DNA of 6,222 bases from Aquirhabdus sp. (GTDB taxonomy: Bacteria; Pseudomonadota; Gammaproteobacteria; Pseudomonadales; Moraxellaceae): contig JASLFQ010000221.1 in NCBI GenBank assembly GCA_030150595.1, forward strand, positions 1 through 6,222, written 5' to 3'. Position 1 is the stretch's first letter, and each line of letters begins with the position of its first letter. Made by a program: the position numbers and the translations under genes. Positions 1-5,345 of the stretch are shown one piece after another. The notes below the pieces were generated by a model that was not told where the DNA came from, did no database searches, and saw nothing but the letters and a program-made list of their open reading frames with translations.

Positions 1-8
1 CAAAGCGC

Positions 9-37
9 TTGACATGGATTAAATCATAGCATAACGT
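9..37 (+). promoter_or_regulatory. Candidate sigma-70 promoter of the SDR operon
   Basis: A perfect -35 box TTGACA lies at 9-14. At 17-bp spacing the -10 would be TAACGT (32-37), a poor match that sits inside the first operator half. A second AT-rich option is TATAAA at 62-67, but it lacks a matching -35. The strong -35 and the operator overlap support a repressible promoter here, though the exact -10 is uncertain. Confidence 0.4.
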
Positions 38-59
38 TCGTTATTATAACGACCGTTAT
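31..59. promoter_or_regulatory. Double TetR-type operator (29-bp palindrome) upstream of the SDR operon
   Basis: Bases 31-59 form a palindrome centred on base 45 with 13 of 14 pairs matching; only 37/53 fails. It is made of two tandem copies of ATAACG-NN-CGTTAT (31-44 and 46-59), each itself a palindrome, with centres 15 bp apart. Such AACG-NN-CGTT dyads are typical of TetR-family operators, and a doubled site suggests two dimers binding side by side. It covers the likely promoter of the gene starting at 81. A TATGAT -10-like box on the - strand (23-28) would fit a divergent regulator gene left of the window. The palindrome is seen directly; the repressor family is inferred. Confidence 0.75.
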
Positions 60-80
60 CTTATAAAAGACTGAACGAAC

Positions 81-821
81 ATGGACAATCAGCACAAGAA
101 AGGTCAAGAGGCATTGGTCATTGGCGCGGGTGATTCGACAGGCGGCGCAATTGCTAGACGCTTTGCCAAAGAAGGTTTGATTGCTTGCGTGACACGCCGT
201 AGCGCTGATAAGTTGCAACCTCTCGTGGATGAGATCATCGCGGCGGGCGGACAGGCACACGGCTTTGCATCCGACGCCCGTAAAGAAGATGAAGTCATCG
301 CCTTGATCGAAACCATCGAACGCGACATCGGGCCAATTGAAGTGATGGTATTCAACATCGGCGCGAACGTGCCATGCAGCATTCTCGAAGAAACCGCACG
401 TAAATATTTCAAGATTTGGGAAATGGCATGTTTCGGCGGATTTCTAGTTGGTCGTGAAGTCGCCAAACGCATGGTCACGCGAGAAAGTGGCACGATTATT
501 TTTACAGGCGCGACAGCAGGTATGCGCGGTTCCGCTTATTTCGCAGCCTTTGCAGGAGCAAAATTTGCACTGAGAGCATTGGCACAAAGTATGGCACGAG
601 AACTTGGACCAAAGAATATTCACGTCGCGCATGTCGTCGTCGATGGCGCGATTGACACTGACTTTATCCGTGAAAGCTTTCCTGAACGCTACGCCTTAAA
701 ATCAGAAGATGGCATTCTGAATCCAGATCATATCGCTGAAAACTATTGGCATCTGCACAGTCAAAAACGAGATGCTTGGACGCATGAACTTGATTTACGT
801 CCTTGGATTGAAAAGTGGTAA
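81..821 (+). CDS. SDR-fold protein with degenerate active site
   Basis: This 246-residue protein has the length and Rossmann fold of the short-chain dehydrogenase/reductase family. The nucleotide-binding loop is near the N terminus (VIGAGDSTGGA, residues 13-23), and a D65 and an FNIGAN segment (91-96) match the usual positions for cofactor contact. The catalytic region is unusual. The YxxxK motif reads FAGAK (F157, K161), the Ser position holds A144 (TGATAG), and the WxxN position in the central helix holds A116 (WEMA). Only the Lys of the Asn-Ser-Tyr-Lys tetrad remains. The conserved AQSMARELGPKNIHVAHVV block (168-186) and IDT (191-193) are intact, so this is not simple decay; it looks like an SDR clade with a changed or absent redox function. 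No strong Shine-Dalgarno precedes the ATG. It is probably the first gene of an operon with the isomerase-like gene 54 bp downstream. Fold is confident, activity unknown. Confidence 0.88.
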   Translation: MDNQHKKGQEALVIGAGDSTGGAIARRFAKEGLIACVTRRSADKLQPLVDEIIAAGGQAHGFASDARKEDEVIALIETIERDIGPIEVMVFNIGANVPCSILEETARKYFKIWEMACFGGFLVGREVAKRMVTRESGTIIFTGATAGMRGSAYFAAFAGAKFALRALAQSMARELGPKNIHVAHVVVDGAIDTDFIRESFPERYALKSEDGILNPDHIAENYWHLHSQKRDAWTHELDLRPWIEKW

Positions 822-875
822 GTAAAGAAAATATCGGACAACTCAACAAAGAACTGTAAATAAGGAATATTCACT

Positions 876-1472
876 GTGAAAAAAACCGTCGAATTTTTTT
901 TTGATTTTGGCAGCCCAACGTCTTATCTCGCGTGGACGCAATTACCCAAGATCGCTGCAGCCGCTGGCGCAAAGCTCAACTATCATCCTGTGCTACTCGG
1001 TGGCATTTTCCAAGCAACGGGCAATCAATCGCCCGTCATGATTCCCCTTAAAGCAGTGTGGATGTTCAAAGACCTTCAACGCTTTAGCGAGCGTTATGGA
1101 GTAACGTATCGCCAAAATCCTTTTTTCCCAATTAACACGATGCAACTGATGCGCGCTGCCACAGGCATACAGCTACGCAAACCCGAATTGTTCGATCACT
1201 ATCTCACGACCATTTACCAAGCCATGTGGGTTGACGGTCTGAATCTGGGCGATCCAGCAGTTCTGATGGCGCTCTTGGCAAAAGCAGGCTTTGATCCAGA
1301 AGAAGTTTTTGCATTAATCCAAGACACAGAAGTCAAAAACAAACTACGCGCAGATACTGATGCTGCTATTCAGCGCGGTATCTTTGGTCTGCCAGTCATG
1401 TTTGTCGATGATGAAATGTATTTCGGACAGGATCGTCTCGACTTTGTCGAAGAAGCGCTGCGCAAAGGCTAA
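876..1472 (+). CDS. 2-hydroxychromene-2-carboxylate isomerase-like protein (kappa-GST/DsbA fold)
   Basis: The 198-residue product matches the length and motifs of the HCCA isomerase (NahD-like) family, thioredoxin-fold proteins related to kappa-class glutathione transferases and DsbA. The N-terminal strand leads into FDFGSPTSYLAW (9-20), where S13 is at the position of the catalytic glutathione-contacting Ser. NPFFPINT (81-88), the cis-Pro loop GIFGLPV (168-174, P173) and GQDRLDFV (184-191) are also typical. In naphthalene degradation the family isomerises 2-hydroxychromene-2-carboxylate with glutathione, but no other such genes are here, so the substrate is unknown. The start is GTG, supported by AAGGA at 862-866 with 9-nt spacing. 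It lies 54 bp after the SDR gene on the same strand and is likely co-transcribed under the same operator. Codons 7-9 are a run of nine T (894-902). Confidence 0.9.
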   Translation: MKKTVEFFFDFGSPTSYLAWTQLPKIAAAAGAKLNYHPVLLGGIFQATGNQSPVMIPLKAVWMFKDLQRFSERYGVTYRQNPFFPINTMQLMRAATGIQLRKPELFDHYLTTIYQAMWVDGLNLGDPAVLMALLAKAGFDPEEVFALIQDTEVKNKLRADTDAAIQRGIFGLPVMFVDDEMYFGQDRLDFVEEALRKG

Positions 1473-1494
1473 AGAGTTAGGAAATCGCTTATCC

Positions 1495-1528
1495 AAGGTG
1501 AATCAGTGCATAAACTTGTTCACCTTTT
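1495..1528 (+). terminator. Weak terminator-like hairpin after the isomerase gene
   Basis: AAGGTGAA (1495-1502) pairs perfectly with TTCACCTT (1519-1526) and the right arm runs into TTTT (1525-1528), 22 bases after the stop codon. The 16-nt loop is long and the stem is not GC-rich. A competing pairing GTGCA (1506-1510) with TGCAC (1528-1532) exists. It may be an inefficient terminator between this operon and dusC; its right arm overlaps the dusC -35 candidate. Confidence 0.35.
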
Positions 1529-1547
1529 GCACAAAATCCGCTATAAA
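1519..1547 (+). promoter_or_regulatory. Candidate promoter of dusC
   Basis: TTCACC (1519-1524, 4 of 6 to TTGACA) and TATAAA (1542-1547, 5 of 6 to TATAAT) are separated by 17 bp. The start would be near 1554, giving a leader of about 30 nt before the dusC ATG at 1585. This suits independent expression of a housekeeping gene behind a regulated operon. Confidence 0.5.
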
Positions 1548-1584
1548 GACCGACCTTAAACGCGCCATCAAGTAAACCCATTCC

Positions 1585-2526
1585 ATGAAACTCATTCTCG
1601 CCCCGATGGAAGGTCTCACCGACCCGCCCATGCGTCGCCTACTCACCGAAGTCGGTTCATACGACTGGTGCGTGTCTGAGTTCATTCGCATCACCGATCA
1701 ACTGCTTCCTGCACATGTCATCTACGGTTATTGCCCTGAACTCCATCAAGGCTGCAAAACCGACAGCGGCACACCTGTTCATATTCAATTCCTGGGTAAT
1801 GATCCCATTGCGCTCGCCGACAATGCCGCCTTCGCGGCTGAACTCGGTGCGCCAGCAATTGATCTGAACTTTGGTTGCCCTGCCAAAACCGTCAATCGTC
1901 ATCGTGGCGGTGCGGTCTTACTGGATGAACCTGAAGTCATTCATGAAATTATTGCGGCAGTGCGCAAAGCCGTGCCCGCGCACATTCCAGTCTCCGCAAA
2001 AATGCGCCTCGGTTATCTCGATGATGCACGAACGCTTGATAATGCTCGAGCCATCGAAGCCGCAGGCGCAGCATGGTTGACCATTCACGCACGAACTAAA
2101 ACTGATGGCTACAAACCACCTGCGTATTGGGAAAAGCTCCCTGCTGTGCGCGAAGCGGTGTCGATGCCGTTAATTGCTAATGGTGAAATTTGGACGGTTG
2201 AAGATGCTGTTCGTTGTCAGGAAGTGAGTGGTTGCATTGATCTCATGCTCGGACGCGGCGCGGTGACACGACCTGATTTGGTCAATCGCATTCGTGGGCA
2301 AGATGGCATTGATTGGACGACATTGCTCAAGCTGCAATTAGAGTTTTTAGATAGTCCAACCAAGACGGATTTAGGATTAGTTGGTCGCTATAAGCAGTGG
2401 CTGGGCATGTTGACGCATGGTTATACGGAAGCCGAAGAACTGTGGGCAACGTTAAAAAGAGCCAAGCAGCTGAGCGAAATTAGAACAGAAATCGCTCGAA
2501 CACTCGGCGTAGAAGAAGTCGCTTAA
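1585..2526 (+). CDS. dusC: tRNA-dihydrouridine(16) synthase DusC
   Basis: The 313-residue protein is a flavin-dependent tRNA-dihydrouridine synthase that reduces a uridine in the tRNA D-loop, position 16 for the DusC subfamily. The TIM-barrel domain starts at once with LAPMEGLTD (5-13). The catalytic Cys is C98 in LNFGCPAK (94-101), followed by RGGA (107-110), K139 in the KMRLGY strand, H168 and R170 of HART, ANGE (198-201) and GRGA (223-226), the FMN phosphate-binding loops. The C-terminal helical tRNA-binding region (about 245-313) is complete, and E. coli DusC has nearly the same length (315 residues). DusC rather than DusA/DusB is chosen from APMEG, the LNFGCPAKTVN form and the overall length. 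The ribosome site is weak. A separate promoter lies upstream and no clear intrinsic terminator follows. Confidence 0.95.
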   Translation: MKLILAPMEGLTDPPMRRLLTEVGSYDWCVSEFIRITDQLLPAHVIYGYCPELHQGCKTDSGTPVHIQFLGNDPIALADNAAFAAELGAPAIDLNFGCPAKTVNRHRGGAVLLDEPEVIHEIIAAVRKAVPAHIPVSAKMRLGYLDDARTLDNARAIEAAGAAWLTIHARTKTDGYKPPAYWEKLPAVREAVSMPLIANGEIWTVEDAVRCQEVSGCIDLMLGRGAVTRPDLVNRIRGQDGIDWTTLLKLQLEFLDSPTKTDLGLVGRYKQWLGMLTHGYTEAEELWATLKRAKQLSEIRTEIARTLGVEEVA

Positions 2527-2650
2527 ACGATTCATTCATCAATTGCGCTTTGTTTACACGAGATCAACAATCATTCATTTTTCAAATAAAATTATAAAAA
2601 TCAAAAATATAAATAATTATTCCATTCAAAAATTCACCTTATCACATTCA

Positions 2651-2670
2651 TTTTAAGCATTTCCTTAAAA
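2651..2670. repeat. AT-rich inverted repeat between dusC and the FAS1 gene
   Basis: TTTTAAG (2651-2657) and CTTAAAA (2664-2670) form a perfect 7-bp inverted repeat with a 6-nt loop. It lies just upstream of the ECF-type promoter at 2676-2705, so it could be an upstream binding site or a weak end for dusC transcripts. The rest of 2527-2675 is AT-rich with no gene visible. Confidence 0.3.
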
Positions 2671-2675
2671 AACGC

Positions 2676-2705
2676 TGAATCCAAACTCATCCGCGCTGCG
2701 TATAT
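2676..2705 (+). promoter_or_regulatory. ECF-sigma-type promoter of the FAS1 gene
   Basis: TGAATCCA (2676-2683) and CTGCGTATAT (2696-2705) are separated by 12 bp. The same two blocks, TGAATCCA and CTGCGTACAT, occur with the same 12-bp gap upstream of the ECF sigma operon on the - strand (5346-5375). The 12 intervening bases are not conserved (3 of 12 match), as expected for -35 and -10 elements. A CGT core in the -10 is characteristic of ECF promoters. Transcription would begin near 2710, giving a leader of about 90 nt. Recognition by the ECF sigma in this window is inferred. Confidence 0.8.
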
Positions 2706-2724
2706 CTCTAGGCAACATGAACTT

Positions 2725-2746
2725 GATCACTTCACCACATGTGATC
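2725..2746. repeat. Inverted repeat in the FAS1 leader
   Basis: GATCAC (2725-2730) and GTGATC (2741-2746) form a dyad with a 10-bp spacer, extendable to TT/AA with one unpaired C (2747). It lies downstream of the predicted start site, so it could be an mRNA hairpin or an operator. Function is unknown. Confidence 0.35.
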
Positions 2747-2799
2747 CAAGAACACTGAATTCTGTTTGCTTTACTTTTTATATCTAAAGGATGAATGTT

Positions 2800-3354
2800 A
2801 TGAACAAGTTATCTCTTGCCCTCGCACTGACTGCAACCATAGCAGTCGCAAACGTTTCCTACGCTGAAAGTACCGTCATGGTTGGCGGTCAAAGCATGTA
2901 CCCAAGCAAAAATATCGTGGAAAATGCCGTTAATTCTGCTGACCACACCACGCTGGTTGCTGCCGTAAAAGCAGCTGGTCTCGTGGACACACTGGAAAGC
3001 AAAGGACCTTTCACTGTATTTGCCCCAACCAATGAAGCCTTTGCCAAACTGCCAGCAGGCACGGTAGACACCTTACTTAAACCCGAAAACAAAGACACGC
3101 TCGTCAAAGTGCTGACTTACCACGTTGTCCCTGGTAAATATGACTTTGCGACACTGTCTAAACTCATTGCCAAAGACCATGGCAAAGCAATGCTGAAAAC
3201 TGCAAGCGGCGGCACACTGACATTCAGCATGAATGGTGCGCACAACATCATGGTGTGGGATGAAAAAGGTGGTTCAGCCAATATCACCACTTACGATGTG
3301 TACCAATCCAACGGCATCATCGATGTCATCGATACCGTGTTAATGCCTAAATAA
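2800..3354 (+). CDS. Secreted fasciclin (FAS1) domain protein
   Basis: A 184-residue exported protein with one FAS1 domain. Residues 1-22 are a classical signal peptide (MNK, a hydrophobic core, and SYA before the likely cleavage at A22/E23) without a lipobox Cys. The FAS1 fold spans about 37-183: the first conserved block is GPFTVFAPTNEAFAKLP (69-85), the YH motif is LTYHVVPGKY (105-114), and the second block is SNGIIDVIDTVLMP (170-183). ATG 2800 is preferred over the in-frame ATG at 2791, because AAAGG (2786-2790) abuts 2791 but stands 9 nt before 2800, and starting at 2800 gives a clean signal peptide. FAS1 proteins act in adhesion or as periplasmic and extracellular proteins of unclear role. 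It carries the same promoter sequence as the ECF sigma operon downstream, so it is the probable output gene of that sigma factor. Confidence 0.92.
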   Translation: MNKLSLALALTATIAVANVSYAESTVMVGGQSMYPSKNIVENAVNSADHTTLVAAVKAAGLVDTLESKGPFTVFAPTNEAFAKLPAGTVDTLLKPENKDTLVKVLTYHVVPGKYDFATLSKLIAKDHGKAMLKTASGGTLTFSMNGAHNIMVWDEKGGSANITTYDVYQSNGIIDVIDTVLMPK

Positions 3355-3376
3355 TCAGGTCGCAGATTCTATCTAA

Positions 3377-3408
3377 AAATGAAGTCTTCTGTTATGAAGC
3401 CTTCATTT
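3377..3408 (+). terminator. Hairpin terminator of the FAS1 gene
   Basis: AAATGAAG (3377-3384) pairs with CTTCATTT (3401-3408), and after one mismatch CTTC (3386-3389) pairs with GAAG (3396-3399), closing a 6-nt loop. The stem starts 22 bases after the FAS1 stop. The following T-tract (TTTGTCTTGTT) is interrupted. A-tracts on the left side could also let it work for - strand transcripts from the converging cluster. Confidence 0.6.
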
Positions 3409-3446
3409 GTCTTGTTCAGATGACGCATCACTCACACGAAACAAAC

Positions 3447-3489
3447 CGATATAAATATCGTAACTAAAGTCATAATAATCAAATTATTA
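3447..3489. repeat. Pair of AT-rich palindromes in the convergent gap
   Basis: CGATAT-AA-ATATCG (3447-3460) is a perfect dyad, and TAATAAT-CAA-ATTATTA (3473-3489) is another with a 3-nt loop. They lie between the ends of the FAS1 gene and the zinc-ribbon gene. In such AT-rich sequence short palindromes can arise by chance. Nothing else is visible in 3409-3594 apart from a short ACGC/GCGT dyad near 3584-3595, close to the end of the zinc-ribbon gene. Confidence 0.3.
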
Positions 3490-3594
3490 CCAATAAATTC
3501 CATTGTAAAACTACCTATCATTTTTTTAAAAAGCTTCTTTAATGCCAGAAACGCTAATTCGCAGCTTTAGGTAGACATCTCTAACGCTTTAGCG

Positions 3595-3783
3595 TCATCG
3601 ATTAATCAATCCATTAATGAATGACACTAATTCCGCGACAGGTCCTACGGGCTTATTCAGCATTTCATCACAACCACACTGTTCGCATTTAGGGATTTCA
3701 AAATGAGGATGCCGTAGACGAACGACCTTATCCCAGCCGCAAAAAGTGCAGATGATTCTTATGGGAGGTTGTTTTTTTGACAT
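3595..3783 (-). CDS. Small zinc-ribbon protein of unknown function
   Basis: A 62-residue protein with two CxxC knuckles, C12-x2-C15 (CTFC) and C33-x2-C36 (CEQC, followed by C38), 17 residues apart: the layout of a rubredoxin-like or zinc-ribbon fold that binds one Zn. The N terminus is basic (MSKKQPPIR), and the C-terminal part (about 44-62) is likely helical. No signal peptide or membrane segment, so it is probably cytoplasmic. The gene is supported by a strong Shine-Dalgarno (AAGGAGT, fwd 3791-3797) at good spacing before the ATG. It lies 90 bp downstream of the anti-sigma gene on the same strand, so readthrough is possible. The gap, however, carries a consensus CRP-type site, a promoter candidate and hairpins, so it probably has its own control. 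Family not recognised; a nucleic-acid-binding or accessory role is only a guess. Confidence 0.82.
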   Translation of the reverse strand: MSKKQPPIRIICTFCGWDKVVRLRHPHFEIPKCEQCGCDEMLNKPVGPVAELVSFINGLINR

Positions 3784-3840
3784 GATGATACTCCTTCATC
3801 AAAGCTCCATCATCTAATGGAGATGGTTTATCCAAACCAT
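3784..3840 (-). other. Structured leader with three adjacent hairpins before the zinc-ribbon gene
   Basis: Three inverted repeats follow one another almost without gaps. ATGGTTT/AAACCAT (3823-3829/3834-3840) has a 7-bp stem and 4-nt loop. CTCCAT/ATGGAG (3805-3810/3817-3822) has a 6-bp stem and 6-nt loop. GATGA/TCATC (3784-3788/3796-3800) has a 5-bp stem with a 7-nt loop that in the mRNA reads AGGAGUA, i.e. the Shine-Dalgarno. The CUCC of the middle stem could alternatively pair with the Shine-Dalgarno. The repeats are seen directly; a role in translation control, mRNA processing or protein binding is inferred. Confidence 0.5.
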
Positions 3841-3855
3841 ACCTTGATAAAGCAA
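3827..3855 (-). promoter_or_regulatory. Candidate sigma-70 promoter of the zinc-ribbon gene
   Basis: On the - strand TTGCTT (3855-3850) and GATAAA (3832-3827) are spaced by 17 bp. Each matches consensus at 3-4 of 6 positions, so the promoter is weak on its own, as expected for one that needs an activator. The CRP-type site ends 2 bp upstream of the -35. Confidence 0.4.
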
Positions 3856-3857
3856 TT

Positions 3858-3873
3858 TGTGAGCCAGTTCACA
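3858..3873. promoter_or_regulatory. Consensus CRP/Vfr-type binding site
   Basis: TGTGA-GCCAGT-TCACA is a perfect match to the CRP core TGTGA-N6-TCACA. It sits directly beside the anti-sigma stop codon (3874-3876) and just upstream of the candidate promoter of the zinc-ribbon gene, centred about 41-45 bp before the expected start site, the usual place for class II activation. The ten fixed bases would be expected about 0.006 times by chance in a window this size. Binding by a CRP-family protein is inferred. Confidence 0.6.
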
Positions 3874-4674
3874 CTATGTATGTATTATTTTCCCTGTATA
3901 TAACACTACACCAGTCGGTTGACCTGTTGGTGAACCGTTCTTGGGCTCTAAGCTAATTGCTAAAGTCACATTATTAGCAATCAAATCAGCAGTCACTTGA
4001 GGAATCATCGCTTGACCATTTTTCACATGAATCACACCGAGCGAACGCGGTAAGGCCTTGTCGTGTATGCTCCACAGCTCTAAATCACGGTCTGATGGCA
4101 CTGATTGTGCATTTAATGCACTCAACATCAAGGAATGCCCTTGCTGACGAACAATCCATGCAGGGCTATTTTTATCCGTACTGAGCACGGCAACATCGCG
4201 ACTGACTTGTGTTTGCTCTGCAACCATCAGAGAAGTTGTCGGAATAACTTGCAGACGGACAAAAATAAATAACGCCAACCCCGCCGCAATTCCAGTACTC
4301 ACCCATGCCCAAGGCTGCCAAAAACGGTCATTTGCTGCAATTTTTTGGCGGGATTGTGCAGATAATGTCGCTGCCGTTTGCGATGAAAAAGGAGGCTTTT
4401 GTTCAGTCGCCTTTTTGCTGAAACCATCCAAATGCGCTTCTATCTTTTGCCAGACTTCCGCGGGAACAGGTTGAGGATTCAGTAAGTGAGTCAAAGGATT
4501 CAAACGACGTTCCCACGCATGCATCAACACACGTAATTCAGGCTCTTCCTGCAAGCGAGACTGGAATCGCAAACGTGCTGAAGCCGATAACGTGCCCAAC
4601 ACATATTGTGCTGCAATGAGATTGAGTGGTGGTTCACTATCCTCTAAGCCTGTGTCATTGAGCGTCGTATTCAT
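3874..4674 (-). CDS. RskA-like membrane anti-sigma factor
   Basis: This 266-residue protein matches proteobacterial anti-sigma-K (RskA) proteins. The cytoplasmic sigma-binding domain (about 17-84) has AAQYVLGTLSASARLRFQ, AWERRLNPL and VWQKIEAHL. One transmembrane segment lies at about 121-141, and the RskA periplasmic domain (about 170-266) contains LELWSIHDKALPRSLGVI and the typical ending SLEPKNGSPTGQPTG...LYTGKI. It should hold the ECF sigma factor at the membrane and release it after signal-driven proteolysis. No CxxC zinc motif is present in the N-terminal domain. The ATG at 4674-4672 overlaps the sigma stop (ATGA) and is preceded by GGGGG, so it is chosen over an upstream in-frame ATG at 4722, deep inside the sigma gene. 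The overlap implies translational coupling and a fixed sigma:anti-sigma ratio. The inducing signal is unknown. Confidence 0.9.
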   Translation of the reverse strand: MNTTLNDTGLEDSEPPLNLIAAQYVLGTLSASARLRFQSRLQEEPELRVLMHAWERRLNPLTHLLNPQPVPAEVWQKIEAHLDGFSKKATEQKPPFSSQTAATLSAQSRQKIAANDRFWQPWAWVSTGIAAGLALFIFVRLQVIPTTSLMVAEQTQVSRDVAVLSTDKNSPAWIVRQQGHSLMLSALNAQSVPSDRDLELWSIHDKALPRSLGVIHVKNGQAMIPQVTADLIANNVTLAISLEPKNGSPTGQPTGVVLYTGKIIHT

Positions 4675-5219
4675 ATTGCCCCCATGCATTTTTTCAAGAA
4701 ATCTAAGCCACGGCGAATCCAAGTTTTGGCAGAACCCAAAGGCACTGTGAGGTGTGCCGCAACTTCTTGATGAGTCATGCCATCAAAGAACGCCAGCGAA
4801 ACACATTGTCGCTGTTGACTATCCAACCCATCCAAACAGACTGAGAGTAATGCGTGATGATCCTGATCCAGTACATGCGTCAGTGGGTCATCTTTTTCTG
4901 AAGCCAAAGCATCGTCATCCAAGAGTGGTAAAGTTTCCATCGGCGTCCGACGTATCCGATCAATACAGCGATTGCGTGTAATGGTCGACATCCACGTCCT
5001 CACTGAACCTCGTTCAATATCGTACTGATCGGCGGCATGCCACAACGTCAGAAAGACTTCTTGCAGCACTTCCTCCGCAGCGTCACGCTTACGCAACAGG
5101 CGTAACGCGACCGCAAACAACTGCGGCGATGTTTGGTCATATAACTGGCGGAACGCATTACGGTCACCTTGGCCAACCTTGAGCAAAAGCGCACGCTCAT
5201 CTAAGTTTGATGCAAACAT
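4671..5219 (-). CDS. ECF-type RNA polymerase sigma factor (SigK/RskA-type pair)
   Basis: A 182-residue group 4 sigma factor with only regions 2 and 4. Region 2 (about 22-92) includes FRQLYDQTSPQLFAVALRLL, the DAAEEVLQEVFLTLW core-binding helix (46-60) and the -10-recognition helix VRTWMSTITRNRCIDRIRR (73-91). A short acidic linker (about 98-113) follows. Region 4 (about 129-178) has LDSQQRQCVSLAFFDGMTHQEVAAHLTVPLG and the -35-reading helix SAKTWIRRGL. The gene is first in an operon with its anti-sigma gene, overlapping it by 4 bp. The Shine-Dalgarno (GGGA, fwd 5230-5233) is modest. Its upstream DNA carries the same bipartite promoter as the FAS1 gene, indicating autoregulation. The SigK-like assignment rests on the RskA-type partner and FAS1 target rather than on a computed phylogeny. 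Confidence 0.93.
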   Translation of the reverse strand: MFASNLDERALLLKVGQGDRNAFRQLYDQTSPQLFAVALRLLRKRDAAEEVLQEVFLTLWHAADQYDIERGSVRTWMSTITRNRCIDRIRRTPMETLPLLDDDALASEKDDPLTHVLDQDHHALLSVCLDGLDSQQRQCVSLAFFDGMTHQEVAAHLTVPLGSAKTWIRRGLDFLKKCMGAI

Positions 5220-5300
5220 GGTTTACACATCCCATTGAAATCAACGTTTATTTTTAATGCCGTAAAAATACAATCAATCCATCTACCGAAAACACAAAAC

Positions 5301-5326
5301 GATGATCAAACACTCTGTTCATCATC
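5301..5326. repeat. Inverted repeat in the sigma operon leader
   Basis: GATGAT (5301-5306) and ATCATC (5321-5326) form a dyad with a 14-bp spacer, partly extended by ACGA/TCGT outside it with a 2-base slip. It lies in the leader of the sigma operon, downstream of its predicted ECF promoter. TTGATCA and ATGAAC also occur in the FAS1 leader, though at different spacing. Function unknown. Confidence 0.3.
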
Positions 5327-5345
5327 TCGTTATGGATTCTTTACT

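Noticed and set aside
104..493. 129-codon open frame on the - strand inside the SDR gene
   Set aside because: Antisense to a gene with clear protein-family conservation; the translation shows no domain and no ribosome site is visible.
1360..1575. 71-codon + frame overlapping the end of the isomerase gene and the dusC promoter
   Set aside because: Out-of-frame shadow of the isomerase gene; it runs across the hairpin and the promoter candidate and has no recognisable motif.
2719..2745. GAACTT-N17-TGATC as an E. coli RpoE-like promoter before FAS1
   Set aside because: The -35 matches RpoE but the -10 does not fit TCTGA well and no counterpart occurs before the sigma operon. The TGAATCCA-N12-CTGCGTA element is far better supported.
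3447..3489. AT-rich palindromes as attachment site or mobile-element ends
   Set aside because: No flanking duplications, integrase or transposase genes; short AT-rich dyads are common by chance in this composition.
4675..4722. Upstream ATG at 4722 as start of the anti-sigma protein
   Set aside because: It would add 16 residues encoded entirely within sigma region 4 codons. ATG 4674 has the classic ATGA overlap and a purine-rich ribosome site, and gives the expected N terminus.
4754..4981. 75-codon + frame opposite the ECF sigma gene
   Set aside because: Antisense shadow of an unmistakable sigma factor coding region; no domain or ribosome site.
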